A stretch of DNA of 64,000 nucleotides from JALYJG01 sp033763555 (GTDB lineage Bacteria > Pseudomonadota > Alphaproteobacteria > UBA9219). Made by a program: the position numbers and the translations under genes. Location: assembly GCA_033763555.1 (NCBI GenBank), contig JANRKK010000030.1, forward strand, positions 3,019-67,018. The letters run 5' to 3'. Positions 44,604 through 53,471 of this stretch are shown one piece after another; position 1 is the stretch's first letter, and each line of letters opens with the position of its first letter. The notes under the pieces are model-generated. The model did no database searches, was not told the origin of the DNA, and saw only the letters and a program-made list of their open reading frames with translations.

Positions 44604-45302
44604 TCAGGCTTTCCGGAACCCCTGCGCCACCAGATAGGTTTCCGAGGATTCGGAACGGCTTGCCGCGGGTTTGGCATGCTTCACTTTGGCAAAATGCTTC
44701 TTCAACTGGTCAAGCAACTGCTTCTCGGCCCCGCCCTGGAAAAACTTACAGACGAAAGCCCCACCGGGGGCAAGAACATCCATGGCGAAATGCGCCGCTG
44801 CCTCGGCCAGAGCCATGACGCGGATATGATCGGTGCCGGAATGCCCACTGGTCGAGGGCGCCAGATCGCTGAGCACCAGATCGGCATGGCCTTTTAACAA
44901 AGCCTTGAGTTTCTCCGGCGCTTCATCGCCAAGAAAATCCATCTGCACAATCTCCGCGCCAGGCACGGGATTGATTGGCAGGATATCCAGAGCGACCAGC
45001 TTGCCTTTGTTGCCAATCGTCGCCGCAACCACCTGACTCCAGCCGCCGGGGGCCGCGCCAAGATCGACCACACGCATGCCGGGTTTGAGCAGGCCAAATT
45101 TCTCATCCAGCTGCAGCAATTTGAAGGCCGCGCGGGAGCGGTAGCCTTCTTCCCGTGCCGCGGCGACATAAGGATCGTTCAGCTGGCGTTGCAGCCATTG
45201 ACGGGAAGAATTTGAACGCTGTCGCGTCGAACGAACCCGCACGGCCTCGCGCCGCCGTGAGGCGATGCCACCGATACCTCTGTTTTTGCCTCTGCCCTTC
45301 AT
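44604..45302 (-). CDS. rlmE: 23S rRNA (uridine-2'-O-)-methyltransferase RlmE/FtsJ
   Basis: 232 residues from ATG 45302 (MKGRGKNRG). The longer frame to 45335 overlaps the previous gene; the chosen start forms an ATGA overlap with its stop. The SAM site is VVDLGAAPGGWSQ, and the catalytic Asp and Lys lie in LSDLAPSTSGHSGTDHIR and LAPGGAFVCKFFQG. It methylates U2552 of 23S rRNA late in 50S assembly. The basic N-terminal extension of about 30 residues is common in alphaproteobacteria. Confidence 0.94.
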   Translation of the reverse strand: MKGRGKNRGIGGIASRRREAVRVRSTRQRSNSSRQWLQRQLNDPYVAAAREEGYRSRAAFKLLQLDEKFGLLKPGMRVVDLGAAPGGWSQVVAATIGNKGKLVALDILPINPVPGAEIVQMDFLGDEAPEKLKALLKGHADLVLSDLAPSTSGHSGTDHIRVMALAEAAAHFAMDVLAPGGAFVCKFFQGGAEKQLLDQLKKHFAKVKHAKPAASRSESSETYLVAQGFRKA

Positions 45303-47179
45303 TCTGTCGCCACCTTTAAATCGACCGGGCTCCATGATTTGCCTTTGCGGAGCAGCAGGATTTCCGGTTTTTTCTGTTTCAGATTGAAAAATCTCATCAA
45401 TTCGTCGTTAGGTTCCCGCAGCAGAACCGCTTTGATCTCTGAGTGCGCGCGCAGCTCCGCCAGCATGCGCGGCAGGGTACTGGTTTGAATGGAGTCGGTT
45501 GAGGTGATGATCTGACTGTAATTGTGTGTCTTCAGGTCATCCATCGCCAGTTCCAGATTCATGATGAAGACGCCGAAGCCGTTGCCCTTGGTGTCGAACA
45601 CCGCCACGCGGCTTTTTGGCGGCAGGGTCCGCGCTATGTTTTTACCCAAGGCGCGATCGGCGCAGAGAAAATCGCGCGACTTGGGCACAAGCCACATCGG
45701 CTTCACGGTATAAACCAACGGAAACAAGCTAAGGCAAAAGACCGCCACCGCAGGCATGGTTTTGGCCGTCAGGCGCGGTTCGGCATAGCGCTCGAACAGG
45801 AACCACAGCATGGCAACACCCAGCAGCCCCACATGCGTGGAATAGCGATAGAACGACATCGCGCCTTTGATATTATACTCGCTGAAAAATATGCTGCCGA
45901 CGAAGGCGGTCAGAATAAAAAGGATATAGCCGATAAACACCGCGCCCGTCAGTGCGGCAAAAATGCCCGGCTTGCTCATTTTTCCGCGCAAAAAGGCCCA
46001 GAGGCCGAAACCGCTGACTCCGAACATCAGGGCGTAGAAACCATTCTTCTTAAGAATTTCCTTGCCCGCCGACTGTAGAAGCTGCGGCGCCAGATCCCAG
46101 CGCCATTGGGCGAAAGGCAGAATGGGCGATATCTTGTCCTGCAAAATCATATGCTGAGCATAAGAACGCCACACCATGAAAAACGCCATACTCAGAACAA
46201 GGGCTGGAAGCAGCGCGCGCAAGGCAGGCTTGAAATTTTTTGCCCGCAACGCAATCACCAACGACGCCATCATCAGCAATGCAAAAAGAATGACGTTCAT
46301 GTCCCGGAGCAAGACAAGAACGACTCCTGCGGCCGCGATCTGCCACCCCAGCGCCATCGCTGCCGGGCGATCTTTTTTACCGAGAGCCATATGCAGCCGC
46401 AGGAGCATCAACCCCAGAAAGCCGATCAGGACGCTGGTGGTCGTATCGGTTTGCCCGGTGATCGAGAAGCTGGCGTTAAAACCTGGATTGAACAAAGTTG
46501 TCAGAACAAGCGCGACGCCAAAGCGCGTCAGTTTGCGAACCCATGCCGATGTTTGTGTCCGCGATTTCTGTATGGGTGTTTCAAATTCGGTCAACGCCCA
46601 GGCAAAACTGGCCAGCAGAAGCCAGTTGATCATCGCTCCAGCCTGCACAACAAAAGCCTGGTGCAGTAGCGACACCAAATAGCCCAGATAAGCAATGCCA
46701 TAAGGGTAAGCGGGCCGATTGGAATAGGAATCCAGCAGACTGGAATGAGGCACCCCGTCATGCCGCCACAGGAAAAGCGCGTTCGGCGACCATTGGGCAA
46801 TATCGTCCCATCCTGTAATGCCTGCGGCATTGATGAGCGCAAGAATGACTACCTGCAGCGCCAGTGCGATCAGGAACCAGACAGGCCATGGCGTGTTTTT
46901 GTGGCGGTAAAAATTCCATGCCGCCGCCCCAAGAGATGCAAGACCAGTAAGAACCGCGCAGGCAGGAAGCGAACCCGGCCATAGGACGACGCCAAGCGTA
47001 AACCCACCTGCCAGCAAGCCCCAACCGCTGATGAGATCGGCCGAAACCCAGCGCTTGCCGCCGCCGACAAGCGAGCCAAGGGACGCCAGCAGGACAAACA
47101 GCACGATAGTCAACAACGCTGCCGGAAAGGCTGTGAGCAAGCCGCTGTTTCCACATCCCAGATCAATCACAGAGGTCAT
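45299..47179 (-). CDS. large polytopic membrane protein, GT-C-like
   Basis: 626 residues, about 12 membrane segments and a soluble tail of about 130 residues. After the third helix comes NAAGITGWDDIAQWSPNALFLWRHDG and SYSNRPAYPYGIAYLG, an acidic loop and aromatic patch like those of lipid-linked-sugar glycosyltransferases. I cannot assign a family or substrate. It stands nine bases after the GT2 gene and overlaps rlmE, so GT2 plus this protein probably acted together on a membrane-bound sugar. Confidence 0.6.
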   Translation of the reverse strand: MTSVIDLGCGNSGLLTAFPAALLTIVLFVLLASLGSLVGGGKRWVSADLISGWGLLAGGFTLGVVLWPGSLPACAVLTGLASLGAAAWNFYRHKNTPWPVWFLIALALQVVILALINAAGITGWDDIAQWSPNALFLWRHDGVPHSSLLDSYSNRPAYPYGIAYLGYLVSLLHQAFVVQAGAMINWLLLASFAWALTEFETPIQKSRTQTSAWVRKLTRFGVALVLTTLFNPGFNASFSITGQTDTTTSVLIGFLGLMLLRLHMALGKKDRPAAMALGWQIAAAGVVLVLLRDMNVILFALLMMASLVIALRAKNFKPALRALLPALVLSMAFFMVWRSYAQHMILQDKISPILPFAQWRWDLAPQLLQSAGKEILKKNGFYALMFGVSGFGLWAFLRGKMSKPGIFAALTGAVFIGYILFILTAFVGSIFFSEYNIKGAMSFYRYSTHVGLLGVAMLWFLFERYAEPRLTAKTMPAVAVFCLSLFPLVYTVKPMWLVPKSRDFLCADRALGKNIARTLPPKSRVAVFDTKGNGFGVFIMNLELAMDDLKTHNYSQIITSTDSIQTSTLPRMLAELRAHSEIKAVLLREPNDELMRFFNLKQKKPEILLLRKGKSWSPVDLKVATE

Positions 47180-47187
47180 GGCGGAAC

Positions 47188-48183
47188 CTAGGAGGATTTA
47201 TGCTTGATCTGCATGACGCCCAGCATGAAGGCCGAGAAGCCCAGCTGCAGCCCAGCGGCGATGCCTGTCACAGCGACGATCAGAATACGCATCATATTCT
47301 GGTAATTCAGCGGACCGAAATTCTTGGATGACCAAAGCTCCGCCGCCCAACCGATACCCGCCAATCCCGCCGCAATCAAAATCGCGGCAAAAATCAGCAG
47401 CCGATCAACCGTAACATGGGTGATGATCTTCCCAAAACGGCCGGAAGGAAGAATGCCGTTGGTCAAAGCGTAATAACGCGCCAACAAACCAAAACTGATG
47501 CTTTGCACGCCGACCAGAATGGCCATCCCGGCAACCAGCAACGTGTGAACATCAAGCACAACACCATCGGCAATCGTCACCGGGCCCGGCAGCAGCAGCG
47601 CCGAAACGGCAACCCCCAAAATTATCAGCGCCATGCCGGGGTAGAGATAGAGCCAGCGTGGACTGTAAAGCAGCAGAAACCGCAGATGCCGCCAGCCATC
47701 GCGCCAGGGATGCAGATGCGGCGGACGCCCACGGCCATCCGGCGAAAGCGTTACGGGAACTTCAGCCATCTTCAGGCCACGCAAGGCGGCACGGACGATC
47801 ATCTCACTCGCAAATTCCATGCCTGTCGTACGCAAATCGAGAGAAAGCATCGCCTCGCGTGAAAAGCCGCGCAGCCCGCAATGAAAATCATTCAGGGGAA
47901 TCCTGAAGAACAGCTTGCCGATAAAGGTCAGAACCGGATTACCGAGATAACGGTTCAGAAAGGGCATCGCGCCTTTTTTGATGCCACCCTTGAAACGGTT
48001 ACCGAGAACAAGCTCATATCCTTCGCGTAACTTTTCAAGAAGTGGCATTAAGTTCGTGAAGTCATAGCTATCATCGGCATCAGCCATGATGACATAGCGG
48101 CCCTGCGCCCCCGCGATGCCGCCGGATAAGGCCGCGCCATAGCCTTTTTCAGTCACTTCGACGACACAGGCACCCTGCTGGCC
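47188..48183 (-). pseudogene. GT2 family (dolichol-phosphate-mannose-synthase-like) glycosyltransferase lacking its N-terminus
   Basis: The protein reads EVTEKGYGAALSGGIAGA, YVIMADADDSYDF (the DxD-type metal site), LVLGNRFKGG and DFHCGLRGFSREAM, then four C-terminal membrane helices. Family members start with about 55 more residues (VVVPAYNEE to VVDNGSTDG), which are absent. The frame runs only 24 bases further, into a dyad sequence at 48184-48216, with a GTG at 48207. The missing start and the abrupt change of DNA composition indicate a break by insertion or recombination (or an assembly join). Upstream DNA carries no trace of the lost part. Confidence 0.75.
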
Positions 48184-48216
48184 CCCTAATAGGTGTAATT
48201 CGAACACATTTTAGGG
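48184..48216. other. dyad at the GT2 break, possible recombination (att/core) site
   Basis: Arms CCCTAATAGGTGT and ACACATTTTAGGG flank a 7-base centre AATTCGA. 11 of 13 arm positions are symmetric about base 48200. Two 13-base arms around a short spacer is the layout of tyrosine-recombinase core sites. It coincides with the point where the GT2 gene is cut. Confidence 0.45.
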
Positions 48217-48279
48217 ATGACGTGTTGAATCTCCACAAAATTCTGCCCCCAACACTCGGCTAGATATTTCTTTAAGCCA

Positions 48280-48399
48280 TTAAGGCTTTTTGGGTGGTGG
48301 GTTCGCATCTCCCTTACTCTTTGTAGGCGGAGGTTTTGGCTTATGCCCAGCCGTTTGCTTTGTTCTGGCCGGTTGGTGTCCCTTCGTAACTTTTATCAT
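48280..48399 (-). CDS. 39-residue proline/lysine-rich microprotein, copy 2
   Basis: The encoded peptide begins MIKVTKGHQPARTK and ends NPPPKKP. The middle is AGHKPKPPPTKSKG. Its last seven residues are identical to those of the 45-residue microprotein just upstream, and the KG(H/Y)xP element is shared, so the two are tandem paralogues. A GGGAGAG lies about ten bases before the ATG. No membrane segment; probably unstructured. Function unknown. Confidence 0.55.
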   Translation of the reverse strand: MIKVTKGHQPARTKQTAGHKPKPPPTKSKGDANPPPKKP

Positions 48400-48440
48400 C
48401 TAGTCTCTCCCTCTATCGTTATCGATTCCGCCTTCAAAGC

Positions 48441-48578
48441 TTATGGTTTCTTCGGTGGTGGGTTGGGTTTTTGCTCGCTTCCAAGAGGCTTAAAGCCATC
48501 TTGGGCGTAACCACTCTGGGTGCTGCCGGGCTTATAACCTTTATGCAAGGGTTTAGCGTTTTCCCGTTTGTTCTCCAT
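48441..48578 (-). CDS. 45-residue proline/lysine-rich microprotein, copy 1
   Basis: Starts MENKRENAKPLHKGYKPGS, continues SGYAQDGFKPLGSEQ and ends NPPPKKP. The ATG lies 26 bases inside the 3' end of the DUF6338-type gene, with GGGGAGAACC just upstream, so translation is coupled to it. The GYxP/GFxP repeats and the PPPKKP tail recall short proline-rich proteins seen beside membrane proteins in accessory loci. I do not know a function. Confidence 0.6.
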   Translation of the reverse strand: MENKRENAKPLHKGYKPGSTQSGYAQDGFKPLGSEQKPNPPPKKP

Positions 48579-49194
48579 GGTTCTCCCCATAAGTGATTTT
48601 AAAAAACTCGATTACTGCTATCTCTGAAGTAACGATCATAACTCCGGCAGTATCGACCTTTGATCTTTCGAAGCCGCCATCATTATTTAAAATCCATGAT
48701 TCTTCAAGGTATAGCTGTTCAGCTACTGGCGAACTAGACACAAAAGAATCTTCACTATATTTACCAGCAACTTGCTTGCCATCTTTTAACGTAACAATTA
48801 TCCAATAACTCTTACGTTGACCAAATACGTAGTCCCAAGGTTTTGCTATCGGATGAGGTAAAACATTTTGCAAAAACTCTGTTGTGCGCAGTCTCTTCCA
48901 TATTAAGACCCACAAAATTGGCGCGATGAAAAAAGCAATAATATAGAAGATGACATACAAAACTGGATGTATCACTCTATAGTTTCCCGTTTCAACTTCA
49001 TATAATGGCCAAAACAAAAGGGCATAATTCACCGAGCTATAGGCCACCGCATCAATCAATTGTTTTGCGGAATCCTTTGGCGCATGCGGAAACAACAGTT
49101 CATAGGTCTTCAAGCTTACGAACCCAGGAATTACAAATGCTATAAAAGTTAGAAGTTTATGGGTTTCCCATATATCGATATCCATTTCGGTCAC
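48553..49194 (-). CDS. DUF6338-type membrane protein
   Basis: 213 residues: a hydrophobic head (LLTFIAFVIPGFVSLKTYELLFP, residues 13-35), two further membrane segments around 50-63 and 77-98, and a soluble C-terminal domain (YWIIVTLKDGKQVAGKYSEDS, EQLYLEESWILN, GVMIVTSEIAVIEFF) that resembles a small beta-barrel. This arrangement fits the DUF6338 family, of unknown function. It heads a cluster with two microproteins. The DNA is AT-rich relative to the core genome. The gene for the unknown TPR protein lies nine bases upstream on the same strand. Confidence 0.65.
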   Translation of the reverse strand: MTEMDIDIWETHKLLTFIAFVIPGFVSLKTYELLFPHAPKDSAKQLIDAVAYSSVNYALLFWPLYEVETGNYRVIHPVLYVIFYIIAFFIAPILWVLIWKRLRTTEFLQNVLPHPIAKPWDYVFGQRKSYWIIVTLKDGKQVAGKYSEDSFVSSSPVAEQLYLEESWILNNDGGFERSKVDTAGVMIVTSEIAVIEFFKITYGENHGEQTGKR

Positions 49195-49203
49195 TCCAGC
49201 TAT

Positions 49204-50184
49204 TTAGCTGGTTAACTTCTTCTGTATGACTTCGAGACGTTTTGCTACCCTGATTTTTGGATTTAAGGTTAGGGCCTTTTTAAAGGCTCTTCCTGCATCC
49301 TCGTATTGGCCTAGTTTCTCTAAAGTAATTCCCTCCAACTTAAATGCAATCGCGTCCCATCCGTTCGAGTTACCGGTTTGCAAAGACTTCGCATGAGATA
49401 TTGCGGAAAGAAGGTTGTTGAGCTCCTCATGTGAAGGGGCTTTTTCTTTTAGTATTTTTTCAACCGTCATAAGGATCGCCACGAAGTCACCTGATACCAG
49501 TTTATCATTTTCAAATTTCTTCTCATCTAGGAAAGTTCCATCTAATGTATATCTAAATTTACCAATGCGATTATGTACCACCACAATTTGCCCACACTCT
49601 TCATCAAATTGATACTGATCTGCCCAGCCAGTTAGAGGAGTCACAGAAAATAGTTCTTGGCCCGCCGATATATCGAATGCTGTGAATTTGTTTCCGTCAT
49701 CGCTCTTTGCATTACAGGTCTGACATACGGCGAATCTGCCATTTAACGACACTGCACTGTTATATATGTTTGCTGCAAAGTTCTTCTCAATTACGATTTC
49801 ACCGTCTGGCGAATAAACATAAAATGTGCCTTTTAGACTGGGGCCGAAGCCCCAATCTTCAATCGAAAAAACTCCCGTATCAGCGACATGGCCATGGTTG
49901 GGACGCTGTAGCTCACCATTCATTACTATTTTATCTTTTATTTTATTGTATAAAATAAACCTGCCGTACCCACTTTCACGATAACCACCCACATGTTTCT
50001 TTTTGTCGAAATCGGCCCAACTGATCACCCATTCTTTCGAATTGGAAATTTTGTAGAACCCGAAATAATCCATAGAGCTTGCATATAAAAAGCTATCATC
50101 AAAAGTAACATCTGAAGAAGTTTCGGTAATTCGGTGATTCTTCGGACGGCTCTCAGTCCCAAGCAAAAATGATAGTATGCTCAC
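49204..50184 (-). CDS. unknown beta-rich protein with C-terminal TPR
   Basis: 326 residues. The first 230 alternate short strands with aromatic/glycine turns (FGFYKISNSKEWVISWADF, GTFYVYSPDGEIVIEKNF, NSAVSLNGRFAVCQTC, GKFRYTLDGTFLDEKKF), the texture of a beta-propeller. The end (AIAFKLEGITLEKLGQYEDAGRAFKKALTLNPKI) is one clear TPR. No signal peptide. I do not recognise the family. It precedes the DUF6338-type gene by nine bases and is likely in its operon. A TATAAT on the minus strand at 50306-50311 may be part of its promoter. Confidence 0.6.
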   Translation of the reverse strand: MSILSFLLGTESRPKNHRITETSSDVTFDDSFLYASSMDYFGFYKISNSKEWVISWADFDKKKHVGGYRESGYGRFILYNKIKDKIVMNGELQRPNHGHVADTGVFSIEDWGFGPSLKGTFYVYSPDGEIVIEKNFAANIYNSAVSLNGRFAVCQTCNAKSDDGNKFTAFDISAGQELFSVTPLTGWADQYQFDEECGQIVVVHNRIGKFRYTLDGTFLDEKKFENDKLVSGDFVAILMTVEKILKEKAPSHEELNNLLSAISHAKSLQTGNSNGWDAIAFKLEGITLEKLGQYEDAGRAFKKALTLNPKIRVAKRLEVIQKKLTS

Positions 50185-50340
50185 TTTGCCACCTCGGTTG
50201 CTAGAATTTTAGGCCGAGGTATTTGCTTACCCTCTTATTTCTTATTTGAGAAGAGTAGACGTTTCTTGTTTAAAAATCAGGATTGTTAAGGACTATGACA
50301 TCGCGATTATAGCAACCATTGCTAAATGACCTACTTAAAG

Positions 50341-51639
50341 TCATGCAGCAATCGTGAATGGCTTATCTTCGTAAACACTTAATGAATTTGGCCTAATTGG
50401 AATTACCTTTGGATGTGGCATTTCTTCCGGCAATGGCACGACATGGAAGTAAGGCCTGTTAGCATCCCGCTCCGGATTTATGGTGCTGATCGTTGTCGGC
50501 TCCGGCAATGGTTGACCTATGATTTCAATAGGATTTTTCATTCTCCTTAAATTTATTGAACCCGCAACCATCTTCTCATGTCCGAATACCCGATGCTCGG
50601 CGTTCATTTCAAGAAGTGCCTGTATAATCTCTTCTTCCTTATGGGCGTGGATGTGCTTGACCGGCATTGGGCCACCAAAAGCGCGACTAATATCAGTCTC
50701 ATCCATAAACTTCGACATAGGAACACCCCAGCGCCGCTCAGGGCTTTTAATCTCGGCAATACCAACAGAGAAAATTGAAGATAAAACCTCTTTCAGCATT
50801 ATGCCATCTGGCGCATTACCGTGACTCTTGATTTTGGCCCACACCACCGGTTCAGCGTCGAAGGTTGAAGCCAAACGACGAAAAGTAACTGCAATTTGTT
50901 GGGGGTCGCCATCGACTCCCCAGCGCACCAGAAAATTGTTCGGGCATTTTGATATGCCTAATGCGTCCGATGGCAAATCTTCTTTAGTCACATTATTGAC
51001 GCCAAAACGGCTTTCCATGCTCGGCGTCAGCCCATGCAGTTGCAGAACCCAGCTGTCCCCTTCTGTGCCATGAACAGCGCCAAATTTGTCCATCACTCCA
51101 CGAATTGCGCCGTTGTCAGGAAAATGCTCATTGTCGCGTCCGGCAAAAACCCAATCAGGGTCACTGATGGAGCGCCGTATCTGTTCGCGCATAAACCATG
51201 TGCCCAAGCCCATCCCGTTCGGATACAGAAGACATTTTGTATATTCGCGGAATAGCGCCGCTATATCTTTGTCAACGCACAAGTCTTCGCCATGATAGAC
51301 AGGATAAATTCTAAGCTTGTCGCTCTTGTCCCATTCAACACCGAAATCTGGCGCACCAGTTGCCAAAGCTGCATCCAGCACCGGCCCATCCGTGCCCAGC
51401 CTGACCTGCAACAATTCGGCATTCATTACCTTGTGGTCCAATACCTCCATGACTGCGTCAAGGTTATGTTCCGAAAATTTGGCACCGTGAACAGCGCCAA
51501 GTGAGCCAAGGAAGCGTGGAATGGCTTGGCGAAATTTAGCGCGGACATGCGGATTCGCGCCATCGTAAGAAACGATGCCAGCCCTTACCTGATTGGCTAC
51601 AGGAAAAAGTTCATGACCTGGCAATTCAAAATTCGGCAT
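50341..51639 (-). CDS. unknown 432-residue protein of an XRE-led operon
   Basis: I do not recognise this protein. It is soluble, without signal peptide. Notable segments are PVANQVRAGIVSYDGANPHV, MNAELLQVRLGTDGPVLDAA, CLLYPNGMGLGTWFMREQIR, DWVFAGRDNEHFPDNGAIRG, NNFLVRWGVDGDPQQIAVTF and the C-terminal VVPLPEEMPHPKVIPIRP. Acidic and His residues (HIHAHKEEE) are scattered without a known motif. It is the last gene of a three-gene unit, 43 bases after the 107-residue gene. Nearby transfer genes point to an accessory system. Confidence 0.55.
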   Translation of the reverse strand: MPNFELPGHELFPVANQVRAGIVSYDGANPHVRAKFRQAIPRFLGSLGAVHGAKFSEHNLDAVMEVLDHKVMNAELLQVRLGTDGPVLDAALATGAPDFGVEWDKSDKLRIYPVYHGEDLCVDKDIAALFREYTKCLLYPNGMGLGTWFMREQIRRSISDPDWVFAGRDNEHFPDNGAIRGVMDKFGAVHGTEGDSWVLQLHGLTPSMESRFGVNNVTKEDLPSDALGISKCPNNFLVRWGVDGDPQQIAVTFRRLASTFDAEPVVWAKIKSHGNAPDGIMLKEVLSSIFSVGIAEIKSPERRWGVPMSKFMDETDISRAFGGPMPVKHIHAHKEEEIIQALLEMNAEHRVFGHEKMVAGSINLRRMKNPIEIIGQPLPEPTTISTINPERDANRPYFHVVPLPEEMPHPKVIPIRPNSLSVYEDKPFTIAA

Positions 51640-51682
51640 ATATTTTCTCTTTAAATCAGTTTTTTAAACGTCTTAAAAAGCT

Positions 51683-52006
51683 TTAGCCTGCAATTGTCAC
51701 TTTCAACGTGTAATCGGGATCTTCGACAACTTCACCGGTTTCATTCAGGCGATACTCGCCCAATCGCGCAATCTGCAAATCAGCCAACTTTAACGGAACG
51801 GCACGTTCTTCGTTCGAGCCCTTAAGTTTAATAACAACACCCTCTTTTAAATTCGCCCGATCAACAATACCGTGAATTTGCTCCCGTGACACAACAGCAC
51901 CAGAAGAATCACAATGGGCTATACCGACAAGCATATATTTTCCAATAAGCGTCCTTGCTTGCTCCTCAGTCACATCCATCTTTGGCTTGGGGCTAGCGTT
52001 GCTCAT
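51683..52006 (-). CDS. unknown 107-residue protein, middle gene of XRE operon
   Basis: A small protein with beta-rich segments IGKYMLVGIAHCDSSGAVV, EQIHGIVDRANLKEGVVIKLKG and VEDPDYTLKVTIAG. It looks like a compact domain, possibly a partner of the 432-residue protein. It starts three bases after the XRE regulator ends and shares no motif I recognise. Confidence 0.55.
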   Translation of the reverse strand: MSNASPKPKMDVTEEQARTLIGKYMLVGIAHCDSSGAVVSREQIHGIVDRANLKEGVVIKLKGSNEERAVPLKLADLQIARLGEYRLNETGEVVEDPDYTLKVTIAG

Positions 52007-52009
52007 GGC

Positions 52010-52663
52010 CTATTTCCCCTTCGCCTTCTTTGGCGCTGAGGCTTTAGCCCAAAACTTGTCAAACTGCCTTACATAGCGTTCAGCCAGAAGTTTCGAGGTA
52101 ATCGAAACCCATTCGCGCTTATGTGAGGATTCATACATCGGCAGGACGATGTTATCGCCATAGAGGTAGAACGGAGCTAAATCGGCATCTTCCTTGCGCA
52201 ACCAACGATAGGTGCAATAGTTGGCGGGAAACTCCGTATCGCCCTCTGTGGTCAAAACCTTGGCGTCCAGATCGTCAATCATGGTCATACGCGAAAGATG
52301 CGCCTGTCCGTACTCGTCCGCAAAGGCCAGATTGCCACTGTCGCTCAAATTGAACTGGCGGATACGTCCCCCATTCCTGAGCGTGAGATAGATATGATCG
52401 AGGAATTGCCGGTAGCCGGTCTTGCCGGTAAATACCCGTACTTCCTGCTGGCGCAATTTAACACCGTCACCATCAGTAAATTCTACGCCTTGCTTGTCCA
52501 GTACCTCGGCAATACGGACTAAAGTTCTTTCCTGTGGCTGGACAAGATCGGCTTCAATCTTGCTAAGGGTAGCCCTTGTGACACCAACCCTTTCGGCCAG
52601 TTGGTCACCGGACCATTCAATCAAACCGCGAGCGGCGCGTATCTGTCGTGCAGTAATGACCAT
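52010..52663 (-). CDS. XRE-family regulator with PLD-like sensor domain
   Basis: 217 residues from ATG 52663, which has AAGGAG ten bases upstream; an ATG at 52672 is too close to that site. The N-terminal helix-turn-helix is ITARQIRAARGLIEWSGDQLAERVGVTRATLSKIE (about 3-37). The second half (LSRMTMIDD, APFYLYGDNIVLPMYES, REWVSITSKLLAERYVRQFDKFWAKA) has the order of PLD-like ligand-sensing domains of regulators, without an HKD motif. It leads the operon and likely controls it. It diverges from the DUF6456-like gene across about 220 bases. Confidence 0.75.
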   Translation of the reverse strand: MVITARQIRAARGLIEWSGDQLAERVGVTRATLSKIEADLVQPQERTLVRIAEVLDKQGVEFTDGDGVKLRQQEVRVFTGKTGYRQFLDHIYLTLRNGGRIRQFNLSDSGNLAFADEYGQAHLSRMTMIDDLDAKVLTTEGDTEFPANYCTYRWLRKEDADLAPFYLYGDNIVLPMYESSHKREWVSITSKLLAERYVRQFDKFWAKASAPKKAKGK

Positions 52664-52886
52664 GTCACCCATTCTCCTTGAAAAAGACGGTTAATTCCAT
52701 TCCAACATTACTTTCAAACCCGCCGAATTTTAGCATTCCTCACCCTAAACGAAAGATTCTTAGCTTCTGAAAGTAAATTTGGTGTTTACAGAGACCCATC
52801 TTACATGGATACTGCCTGAAAGCAAAGTATTTTATAGTTATAAGACAAATATATTAACATTCAATTTATTCAAAAGGAGTCATATT

Positions 52887-53384
52887 ATGCAGAAGAAACG
52901 TCATAAACCCCGTATTGCGACTGTTCGCATAGGAGAAAAGCCCACCCCTGAAAGACGTAATCAGAACGGAGGGGTTATATCCGAGATCGTTGACCGTGGG
53001 GCTGGCGATAAAATACTCGTTAAACGCTATAGGGCGGTCTGGGAATGCCCTTTGGACACTTACCTATGCCGGAGGGTCATTAGCGAACAAGAGTACCGTG
53101 CAGGGCTTAAATTCCGACATGCTTACTTTCGGGCTGTTTTGGGCATTAAAGTCGATAATATAGGCTCTGGTAGTGGGGGAGACAGAGAAATGGCTATGCT
53201 GACCCCCATCTACAGCGAAAGACTCTTGAATGACGCCTATGAAGCCCTGTCATTCAAGCAAAAAGAAATCGTCATAAGCGTATGCGGCCATGATGAGGTT
53301 GTCGGAGAAACGGCAAAACTCAAGACGCTTCACAGGGGATTGGAAAGACTCTGCGATGTATGGAAAATCAGAGAGTTAGCTTGA
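52887..53384 (+). CDS. DUF6456-like protein
   Basis: 165 residues from ATG 52887 (AAAAGGAGTC upstream); the frame is open from 52779, but that leader is implausible. ISEQEYRAGLKFRHAYFRAVLG, an SGSGGDREMAML linker, YSERLLNDAYEALSFKQKEIVISVCGHDEVVGE, and a helical end KLKTLHRGLERLCDVW follow the pattern of DUF6456 proteins, which are often phage- or plasmid-related in alphaproteobacteria. A DNA-binding role is plausible. Not part of the neighbouring mobilization operon. Confidence 0.6.
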   Translation: MQKKRHKPRIATVRIGEKPTPERRNQNGGVISEIVDRGAGDKILVKRYRAVWECPLDTYLCRRVISEQEYRAGLKFRHAYFRAVLGIKVDNIGSGSGGDREMAMLTPIYSERLLNDAYEALSFKQKEIVISVCGHDEVVGETAKLKTLHRGLERLCDVWKIRELA

Positions 53385-53441
53385 TAATATCTATAGATAT
53401 AAAAATATTTCTGTTATTATAAAAATAATTTGCTTTTTATC

Positions 53442-53471
53442 TTGACAAAGGTCATGTAAATGGGGTATACT
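53442..53471 (+). promoter_or_regulatory. strong promoter-like sequence without an evident gene
   Basis: TTGACA (53442-53447), 18 bases, TATACT (53466-53471). Downstream to 53610 there is no convincing coding frame on the plus strand; the only candidate is 13 codons from GTG 53507. A small RNA, perhaps antisense to the end of the HNH-like gene, is possible. The AT-rich stretch 53385-53610 holds nothing else I can identify. Confidence 0.5.
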
